Shown: piece after piece, positions 55,691-64,000 of the stretch | Position numbering within the stretch: the stretch's first letter is position 1 | Layout: each line of letters starts with the position of its first letter | NCBI GenBank assembly: GCA_023935145.1 | Contig: CM043702.1 | Location: 75,076,820-75,140,819 of the forward strand | Length of the DNA stretch: 64,000 bases | Reading direction: 5' to 3' | Source: Bretschneidera sinensis | Lineage: Eukaryota > Streptophyta > Magnoliopsida > Brassicales > Akaniaceae | The notes under the pieces: model-generated | What the model was told of the DNA's origin: nothing | What the model saw: the letters and a program-made list of their open reading frames with translations, nothing else | Databases searched by the model: none | Translations under genes and position numbers: made by a program

Positions 55691-56852
55691 AAAAGATCAA
55701 ACCTTGTATGGATCTATTGTTAAGATAATCATTCTAATAGATTTATAGAGTTTTCTTTTCATGGATTTTAAGTTTATGGGCATAAATTTTTTAATTTTTC
55801 GTTTTGTATTCTATCTACTCATTGGCTTCACCTTCCACTAATGTGTCAAAGGGACGCTGGGAAACATGATCTCTCAAATTTTAGCAAGCTAGACCCCATA
55901 TGATAAAAACAAAGGCCAATATGCAGATGTAAAGTTCTATGACCACTTTACCCCTGTATAAGAAAATCAAGTTTATCCCCTATTTGGCAATGACTTATCA
56001 TAGTGCGAGAAAATCAAAGACCTTGACAAAGATGAACTCATCATCCTTCTCAAAAAGAAAAAGAAGAAGTGCAAGTAAAAGAGTGGTTCATCTAAACCAT
56101 GTCGCACCAGAGTTACCTTTCTTGACGGACATCTAGATTACTGCTTATGACGGTCGGCAGGGCCCTATCTTCTAAAAGGTCTGTGGATATCATAGATTGC
56201 TTCATTGGTCACATATCCACTTGGAGGTCCAATTATTCAATCAATTTTCGATGATTAATTCAAAAAGAGACAATTCCGAAGGGACAAATTGAAAAGGACA
56301 ATTCAAGAGGAAAAATTGAAAGGACATAGTGTCTCCTAAAAGTATTACCAAAGGGTGATTTTCAAGGGGCATGCTAATGACACAAAGTCATCGGCAGAAA
56401 ATCCATGAGAAGTTTCCACTTGGTTTTAGGGACCAAAAAAGCCAGTAGCCACTAATCGTTTACAAGATAGAGATTTGGGTCTCGAGATTGGATTCACAAT
56501 GAGATAGTCATGGATGTGCAACCCATGTGAGCCTAGACCTCAATGTATGTAGTCCATACTCTTGCAAGTTAATAGCTTTTCCTTTATTTAAATTAATTGA
56601 TTAATTAGTTCTTATTTATCAATGATCATTCAAGCACACAATTTAATGTGCAATTGAGTCACACAAATATCATAGCAGTTAAGGAAAACAGTAAATCACC
56701 CAAGCAAAATATCATCCATCCATGGTAATAAAAGAGAAAGAAAAGTAAAATGCGAAAAATAAAGAACAATCACAAGGGAAATAGCGGCCCATTCACCCTC
56801 AAGTTTCGTCAAATCTAGGAAAACGATAAATTGCGATTATAAGGGTAATAGT
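55691..56852. other. unassigned AT-rich sequence
   Basis: No gene recognised. Short frames such as 55939-56136 are basic, low-complexity and unsupported. Confidence 0.4.
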
Positions 56853-57585
56853 TGTAGAGATCGGTATTTTATTTAAATATTTTAAATCTCAAAAAATTTA
56901 ATTATGACACTATTTCATATATTTATTTGATTTTTTTTATTTAATAAACTTGTTTTGGGAATTGTAAGATTTAAAAATAAGTAAATAAAACATAATCCAA
57001 ATAGTAAAAACAAGTTATGGGGAAGTTTTTGAGTTTTAAAGAGTGATGGGGTAAATTATGAAAAATGTGTAAAGTGGAAGGGGTGATTGTGTAATTAGAG
57101 GGAATATTTTTTATAAATAGGGTGTGTGAGAGAGAGGAAGACTAGCATGTGTTTGATTCTTTTAGTGAGAACAAAAGAGAGGAGAAAAAAAAGAAAAAGA
57201 AGAGGAGAAAGGGAAGAGGAGAGAAAAAGAAGGGAAAAGATGGAGAGATTTGGCAAGATCAAGGTAAAATCATGTTTATCGTTCTTTCTTGTTATCAAAT
57301 ATGTTTATTTAATAAAAGATTTGAGTTCTTGTAAGAATGAAATTGAACTATCACTTGAGGAAAATTTGAGAAATAGGTTGTGTTGAAAGAAAAAAAGGGT
57401 TTTTACACTAAACTTGTTGATTTAAAGGTTTTGAATCCAACTTCTCTTATGGGTAGTGTAAAATCTTTGATTTAAAACCCTTGATAACTTGTTTTTGGTT
57501 TGGATTGGAAGTCCCATGAGATATAAAAGGTTATTTCAAAGAAAAATGGTATTTTTGCCTTAAAATTTTTCTGATTTTCGGACCA

Positions 57586-57702
57586 GATAGTCGACTGTCC
57601 GGAGTGCACAGTCAACTGTACAACCTTCTGTAAATGGACAGTTGACTGTGCAAGCTACTAGGCAGACTACATTCGACTACCCAAGATGGACAATCGACTG
57701 TC
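57586..57702. promoter_or_regulatory. CAGTCGACTG palindrome cluster in RLG_C LTR
   Basis: Five copies or near copies of ACAGTCGACTGT are centred at 57592.5, 57613.5, 57643.5, 57674.5 and 57695.5. Spacings are 21, 30, 31 and 21 bp, again about 2, 3, 3 and 2 helical turns. The core is shared with the RLC_1 cluster, although the elements are from different superfamilies. Here the cluster lies about 475 bp downstream of the TATA box, so its role may differ. Confidence 0.75.
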
Positions 57703-58247
57703 CAAGCCTCTGAATCTATTTTCAGCCCTATTTTTCTAAAATAAGTCACTTTTGTTAAATTATTTCAATCCTAGACTTCTTCCAATGTAATATGAACTTA
57801 AATACATGTTCAAGTTTTGAAGCTAAAGTCTTTAAAATAATTCTTTTGTTTTAAATCATGCCAGAACAAGGTTTATAGAAGCTTTAAACAAAAGGAAAAA
57901 GGTTTGTGGAATAAACTCTAGTTTCGTATGTTAGTATGAACTCTATTATATATGTTTGGGTGTATTTAATTATATGTTTCTTGAATAAGTATACTAAGTA
58001 AGTATATATGTTAGGTGTGATCGGGGGAAAACACCAAAGGCTAGGATGTAATCCAAGGATTGGAGCTTGATATGGCAAATATGAGTTTACACCTTACTCC
58101 TAGTAAGCGATAAATAAAAAAATAAAGAGGGTAACAAGATAAGTACCCATACAGGGAAAATGACTATGCTAATAAGTTTACACTATGGAAAATAAGTAAG
58201 GTATGTGGTAAATACGAAATACTAATTAATGGTATATTGAATTTGAC

Positions 58248-58249
<2 letters not shown>

Positions 58250-58301
<52 letters not shown>
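58250..58301. repeat. (TA)n microsatellite
   Basis: About 26 uninterrupted TA units within the RLG_C LTR. Confidence 0.95.
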
Positions 58302-58303
<2 letters not shown>

Positions 58304-58859
58304 AGACATGAATGTATAAGTAATGGGTATAAAAATGAATCATTGTTGTTTATGTTTGAGATCTTGTGATGTGTTTAGTTGTAATAAAAATTGATTAATG
58401 GAGTGTTATAAGTTAATGATGAGACTAATTGGTGGGTGTCTAATTTAGAAGTTGTTGGATCATGATTTGTATTTCATATTGCATAAACTATTTCCTGTTC
58501 CATTCTAACGAGGGGGAGTGTTGGGTGAGGTCAAAAATGAAATTAAAAGTTTCTTATATGATGGTGATGTTGAGAACGTACCGGTGCATGGGGAGATGTC
58601 CCTATTTCTTGTGATTAGCCCAATGGCGAGGCAAGAAAATTTAAATGATTAAAGATGATAAGTTGAAATGAATAAAAGAATAAACTTGCATAACATTACA
58701 TTGCATCATATTCCATGTGTTGGATGACATACTTGATGTATGATGAATTATTATGTTGGAGAACCTAATGGTGGTATGTGACAAAACTGAATTGAATAAA
58801 AATTTGAACATACATCGCATAGCATTGCATTACATTCACTTTATGGATGATTGGTGCAT

Positions 58860-58985
58860 AATTAAGGATTGGTCCATGAGAGGTATAATTGATGATTGGC
58901 CTATGAGAGACATAATTGATGACTGGCCTATGAGAGGCATAATTGATGTTTGGCCCATGACAGATATACATATGTTGGTTGGCCT
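58860..58985. repeat. 33 bp tandem repeat in RLG_C LTR
   Basis: About four units follow the pattern GATTGGCCTATGAGAGGCAT followed by AATTGAT. The 33 bp unit is 11 codons, so both strands show repetitive open frames that are not genes. Confidence 0.85.
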
Positions 58986-59798
58986 ATGAAGGGAAGATAA
59001 TGTGATTGGGTTAATGAAAGATTCGTGGATTGGTTGCTTGTGAAGTGGAAGAATATGAAGACAATTTTTTTAATCAAATGATTATACTATTAATGTGCAT
59101 GATATACTGAGTTTATTTTTATATGTGATTAATTTAACATATGTATAATTTATTATAATGGTTGTTATCTTCTGTGAAAAAGGTAAAGAGAGCATCCGAA
59201 AATGAGTATATCCATACTTATAGTCATAAATTAAAACGTAATAAAGAGTGATCTATGAAATGAAATTTAAATGATACAAGTTGTAGTATTTCTATATCTA
59301 CAAAATATGTCATGATAAGATTTGAAATTTAGAGGCTTTTTCCCTCAGAACAACTACTTTTAGTAAGATGTTTACTTACTAAGCTTTTTAGCTCATTTCT
59401 TTCTCTTTATTAACCTTTCAAGAAGAACACCGGGAGATTTGAAATCAAAGTTAAAGGAGTCTTAATAAGATTTCGTCCACTACATCCTGTCTCTTTAAAT
59501 TCTTTTGATAGTCTAAACAACGATTATGTCCTACTTCATACAAAAATGTATAAGTAAAGTGTAGTGGAGGAAATACTCTTTTCAATAGATGTAGTTTGTA
59601 AGTCATTAAGAATTTGAATACATTATATTGTAAATTTATTTGGTTGTGTAAATGAAATTGTGAAATTTGTGATGCTTAAATGAATGTTTATGTTTTTCGT
59701 AAGATTTGTATGGTTGCATCTTGAGTCAAGGTGCTCAGTGCTGAAAGGTAATGAAGCCATTTCGAGTAGGGCCCACTCGGGATGAGTCATAATATTTT

Positions 59799-59810
59799 TG
59801 GTATAAGAGC
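59799..59810 (+). promoter_or_regulatory. primer binding site of RLG_C
   Basis: TGGTATAAGAGC is one base away from the Met-tRNA complement TGGTATCAGAGC. It marks the end of the 5' LTR. Confidence 0.7.
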
Positions 59811-62800
59811 TTTATGTTTAAGGTTATGTAGACTTTAGTTGCATGGTGCATGGGGTAGTTATAGAAATTCGGTTGTGTAGAATTAGAGAGGATGTCGTTC
59901 AGGAGTGGTAACCAGGGATGGTCTAAGTGGGGGTAAAATGTCTTGAGCATAAATTTGAGTTGTCATACGTTTAGTTGTTGTGTGGATTTGGTGTTGTTTG
60001 GTATGATTTTTTTATGTTCTGTGAAATCTTATTGATGGTTTCCATGATGAGAATATTGGATGCAAATGCTTTGTTTTGATGCAAGTGCCTTAATTGTTAT
60101 GTCCTTTATGTGATTGTAAAGATGTCACTATGTGATTTGGTTGTTGGAAGAGGTGTAGAAAGGTGAAAAGAGTAAGGGAATGTTTTCCCTTAAATGAGGT
60201 AAATTGCTCGAATTTTTTTTTGTATTGAATTTTTGTGAGCATGGTTAAATTTTTAATGAACTGTTAGTTAAAGGATTTAGGGAATATTGATAAAGTTGGA
60301 GGAGTTGTATTGAATTAGTAAACTATGCAGAGTTATGTATAAATATTTCATTTGATAAATTCTTTTTATATGTGTATGCTAATGTACCCATGATTGACGA
60401 TTGTGTGAATACTATATGATGTTGGTTTAAGAAATAGTTACTTTAGAAATTTTATATTCAAAGTAGATAAAATTCCGAGTAGTGGGTTTGTATGTGTGTA
60501 CACGGGCGATTAGTATGGAAAGAGGGTAGTTGCTTGAGTATCGAGTTGATGTATTTGAAAGTTTGATTATGATATCTATTAGAATTATGGGAAGATTGAG
60601 AACTTGAAAGTTTTATGGATTCATAGAAATTTTAAGCATTTCGTTAGGAAGTGAGACTTAAAAAGAGTGATCAAGATATTGGTAAGAGAGTAGATGGAAT
60701 AATGAGTATACAAAGGGTTAGAAAAGAATTGTTGGGTAAGTTTTTAGAGTGAGGAAAGTATGGAGTGAGTGAGGTAAAGACGAGAGGATCAAATTAAGAA
60801 TAAGAATGATGGTGTTAGATAAACTATGAGTGAAGTTTTATAGTAGTTTGGGATTCTAAGAAAGACAGTATAGGAAGTGTGTTTGAATGTAGAAGTGGTT
60901 ATGTGAAAATTTGTAAAGGAGAAAGGTGTAGTAAATTTTGATTTGATTTTAGTGTTAAGCGGAGTTCGATACGAAGAAACGGTAGATTTATTTAAAATAT
61001 AGAAGACCTTGAGTTTAGATTTAAGAATGAATAATTGTTTGGTTGATACTAATTAAATAAGCTTAAAGGTTTGATTTAATTGGAAGTATAAGTTTGAGGG
61101 ATGCTAATTGGATTTAGTAAGAGATGTGTGATGGTGAACTAAGATATTTGAAATGCATGAAAAATCTAAAAGTTAGTAGAAGATTTGTTTTAGATGTGGT
61201 GGGAGTATTAGAAAGGATGACGATTAGTGAAAGTATAATGTGTATTCCCAGTGAAGGAAAATTGTGCTACCACCCAAATGTTGTAAAAAATAGGAGATAT
61301 TTGAGTTTGAGGTAAGTGAGGAAAATTATTGGATAAATAGTATTGAGTTTTGTTACTAGAATAAAAAGGAGATGGAGTAATTCAGTGAAATTAATGATTG
61401 TGTTGACAAATCAAGAAGTTGAGAGTATTAGACTTGATTTAAAAAGTTTATGGATTTGTGTTCGATTGATGATTTAGTTAGAATTTTCTATGAAGTATAA
61501 TTTTGAAAAGTGTGAAGCTAATGTTAATATTAGAGATGGAATAGTTAAAATGAAAAGGACTAAAAGTATAAAAGGATGAGTTGAGGAATAGATAAAAGTC
61601 CAAGTTTTGAGATAAAAGTATAAGTATGAAATGAGATGCTGAAGGTATGATTAAATAGAAGGTTAGATTTGGAGGAAGGTGTCTGTTTGAGAAGTGGAAA
61701 TGAGTTTTTGTTAATACAACATTAATAATTACAAGTTTAAAATGTGGAGACACTCTTAGAGTTTCTTGGGGTTGAGTATATAACATGGGGTATGAGTGGA
61801 AGATTCGATCTAGGGAGATATGTAGAGGATCGAAATGATTATGGAAGAATGAAGAGAATGATTATTGAAGAATGAAGAGAGTGGTAAATTTAAAATATGA
61901 TCAATATCAAAAGAAAAGCTATGTGGGAAAAATCTTTGGGATGTTCAAGTAGAAGATAAGGACAAATTATTTAAGCATATTTGAAGACAACTAAGTGATG
62001 AAATTAGAGAAAAAGTAACTGGGTTATCCTTGTACACGCGATGTTTTGGAATATGTTACGACGTATTATAGTTATTAAAGAGAGAATAATTAATTGGAAT
62101 TGTAGTTAGGAGTAAGTGTTTAACTATTACTACTATGGTGAGTTAAATAAATTTATCGGTAAACTTACCCCGGTGAAGAAAATGGATGAATTAGAGTTGG
62201 ATGGAAATATTGAATGAGAAATCTGAGTTATAACTAAGAGATGCATTAATTAAAGTGAATAAATTATTAAATGGTTTTTATTTGAGTAAGTTAGAAAGTA
62301 ATGTAAGTGATTTAGTTGTTTTGTGAAGGGGTTAATGACTTTTTCATTTCCATAGGTGAAGTTGGAATTGTGAAGTGGATAAACCGAAGAGTTGAACAAA
62401 GAGCTAAGTTGAACTGAGTAAGAATTTTTTTGGTAATGTTGCTAATAGAATCTAAGTGTCGTCTCTAGTTGGAGAAGAAGTTACTAGATAATAAGAGAAA
62501 GTGATTAGTCGGTAAGCTACTTTACAAAAAGTTATCTTGGAAAGAGTAAAATGATTAAAATAAGGAAGAGTAGTTGATAGAAGGGAAAGCACCACTTCTT
62601 AATTAAAAAGATTTTTTAGTAAGATCAAATGGAGTTGTTATGATAACACGTTGAATCACTCTATTAATCAAATAATTGGTTGGCAACGATGTAGAGAAAG
62701 TTCAAGTTGATGGTGGGATAGAAATCGAATCTTATAATGTCAACTCTTGAAGAAAGTGAAGAATATGAGGGATGTACAAGAGAATATAAGATGGATTAGG

Positions 62801-62877
62801 AAGATAATAATCTTGATGTTTTGTGAACCCAAGTCAAGGAAATTTCGAGGACGAAATTTTTATTAGTAGAGATGAAT
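59811..62877 (+). other. internal region of RLG_C, no readable genes
   Basis: About 3.1 kb, AT-rich with many GTTAG/GAGAT words. No Gag, protease, RT or integrase motif could be read in any frame by eye. The only conserved element is the 3' end block (AAATTTCGAGGACGAAATTT) at about 62840-62862. The frame at 61124-61315 has no known domain. Confidence 0.55.
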
Positions 62878-63316
62878 TGTAGAGATTGGTATTTTATTTA
62901 AATATTTAAATCTTAAAAATTACTTTGACTTGTATTTCGTATGTTTATTTAATTTTTTATTTAATAAACTTTTTTCCGGCATGGTAAAATTTAGAAACAA
63001 GTAAATAAAACATAATCCAAATAGTAAAAACAAGTGATGGAAAAATTTGAGTTTTAAAGAGTGATGGGGTAAATTATAGAAAAGTTGTAAAGTGGAAGGA
63101 GTGATTGTGTAATTAGAGGGAATATTATTTATAAATAGGGTGTGTGAGAGAGAGGAAGACAAGCATATGTTGGATTCTTCTAGAGAGAATGAAAGAGAGG
63201 AGAAAGAAAGAAGAAAAAGAATAGAAAGGGGAAGAGGAGAGAAATAGAAGGGAAAAGATGGAGGGATTTGACAAGATCAAGGTAAAAATATGTTCTTCTT
63301 TCTTTCTTGTTATCAA
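62878..63316 (+). repeat. 3' LTR of RLG_C, truncated
   Basis: Matches 56853-57295 closely, including the TATAAATAGGGTGTGTGAGAGAG promoter block at about 63130-63153, then breaks off in CTTGTTATCAA. Different sequence starts at about 63317. Confidence 0.8.
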
Positions 63317-64000
63317 GTAAGGAAACCACCTTGGATGATGCTCAGGAGGTGATCTTCCAAATACCCAAGTCTAGAGTGACTTGTATAAAGAAAATAGACA
63401 GCAACCAATCAAAGCAAGAAAGAAAAGAACACAAGAAATTTGTTATCGAGGTTCGGCAATATGCATACATCCCCGTGAGCTCCTCCGAGCTCTCTGCACT
63501 ATTTTATCAATGGAGTTTTTTACAATTAGCAACACATCTTCAAGAATCCATAAGTTCTTGAAGGAACAAAGAAGAAGAAGAAACAGAAAGTGATAAGAAC
63601 TAACCCTGGAATTTTCCCAAGAAAATTCCCTTACAAGCCCTTGAATCCCCTTTCTATTCTACTCTCTCTCTTCTAAACAACCAGCCTTACAAATGAGCCT
63701 CTCTTGTTTTGTGTCTTTACACTCCTACAATTGATCTCTCTTTTAATCACAAGTTTTCACAAGTTCTTTTACAATGAAGCTAGGTGACCCTTTATATAGT
63801 GCACCAACTTCTTGACCAGTCTTGAGGGTCAATATCCACCCTTAGATCTTGAGGACTAATCATCAATAGCCCTTCATCAATCCTAAATGATCTTATACAT
63901 TTTGGACATGTCTCGCGAACCACTTGGAAGGCTGAAATATGTGTGCATCAGTGTGCCTGGTGCCGCGGCCTGAAACAGGGTGTGCTGCGGCCTGGAATAG
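63317..64000 (-). mobile_element. RLC_2: edge of a copia-like LTR, minus strand
   Basis: GAGGTTCGGCAATATGCATA near 63449-63468 matches the U5 block GTGGTTCGGCAATATTGG of the RLC_1 LTR. On the minus strand a TATA box CTATATAAAGG lies near 63790. Two TGC(C/T)GCGGCCTG motifs 22 bp apart sit at 63961-63995, upstream of it. The element continues beyond the window. The 84- and 70-residue frames here are not supported as genes. Confidence 0.5.

Larger units (their letters stand above)
56853..59793 (+). repeat. 5' LTR of RLG_C (about 2.9 kb)
   Basis: It starts TGTAGAGATCGG, has a TATA box TATAAATAGGG near 57112-57122 followed by a GAGAGAGAGG leader, and ends near GGATGAGTCATAA just before the primer site. 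It contains the CAGTCGACTG cluster (57586-57702), a (TA)n run (58250-58301) and a 33 bp tandem repeat (58860-58975). The right end is placed by the primer site because only the first 440 bp of the other LTR is available. Confidence 0.65.
56853..63316 (+). mobile_element. RLG_C: large element with long LTRs and no visible coding
   Basis: TGTAGAGATCGGTATTTTATTT at 56853 and TGTAGAGATTGGTATTTTATTT at 62878 start the two LTRs, which are similar for the 440 bp available in the right copy. A Met-tRNA-like primer site is at 59799 and the end block AAATTTCGAGGACGAAATTT lies just before the right LTR, as in chromovirus-type gypsy elements. The internal region of about 3.1 kb shows no readable pol or gag. 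It is therefore either a large retrotransposon derivative or very decayed. The right LTR is cut at about 63316. Confidence 0.75.

Noticed and set aside
57126..57386. Arg/Lys/Glu-rich 86-residue frame
   Set aside because: It lies in the GA-rich leader just after the RLG_C TATA box and is low complexity. The right LTR has a diverged equivalent with no matching protein.
58753..58989. 78-residue frame with DDWPMRGI repeats
   Set aside because: It is a 33 bp tandem repeat inside an LTR; the opposite strand is also open.

Overview
The window looks like intergenic heterochromatin of a flowering plant, probably a eudicot. It is AT-rich and consists almost entirely of LTR retrotransposons, many nested inside one another and most of them broken. 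No intact host gene, tRNA, rRNA or CRISPR array was recognised. The only non-transposon coding trace is a short decayed glyoxal-oxidase-like fragment near 11.1-11.45 kb on the minus strand. Element names used here are my own labels. Lineages are assigned from motifs read by eye, not from database searches.

Layout. 1-6467: a decayed SIRE-like Ty1/copia element on the minus strand (RLC_1-); its 5' LTR is 5334-6467 and its 3' LTR lies left of the window. It sits in the leader of a minus-strand chromovirus-like element, RLG_E, whose 5' LTR is 6620-8543. 8551-8974: a minisatellite of about 53 bp units. 8975-12633: mostly unrecognised sequence with the glyoxal-oxidase fragment. 12634-13107: a small Tat-like LTR (RLG_F, minus). 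15021-33526: a second RLG_E LTR, split by a full-length Athila-like element (RLG_A, 16966-33378) with a perfect GCGTC target duplication. RLG_A in turn carries a nested gag-only element (RLG_B+, 23041-29603) inserted in its integrase. 34.8-37.46 kb: remains of a minus-strand chromovirus (RLG_D). 37461-46597: a plus-strand copy of the SIRE-like element with a large internal deletion (RLC_1+), split by RLG_G (39680-46246), whose surviving LTR is about 2.8 kb. 46598-52912: a second gag-only element on the minus strand (RLG_B-), joined at 52913-53195 to a plus-strand RLG_E LTR end. 53.2-56.85 kb: diverged repeats, including a possible LTR. 56853-63316: RLG_C, a large element with no visible coding and LTRs of about 2.9 kb. 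63317-64000: the edge of another copia-like LTR.

How the parts relate. RLG_A would have supplied protease, reverse transcriptase, RNase H and integrase. RLG_B has only Gag, fused to a C-terminal tail that resembles the protease-RT linker of RLG_A. RLG_A and RLG_B also share a post-ORF motif and an Asp-tRNA-like primer site, so RLG_B looks like a deletion-derived parasite of Athila-type machinery.

The least expected signal is regulatory. Several LTR families carry clusters of short palindrome-like motifs, usually 55-100 bp upstream of the TATA box. In RLC_1, and in RLG_C (where the cluster lies downstream of the TATA box), the motif core is CAGTCGACTG and the centres are spaced 21, 22, 30, 31, 42, 51 or 52 bp apart, close to whole DNA helical turns.
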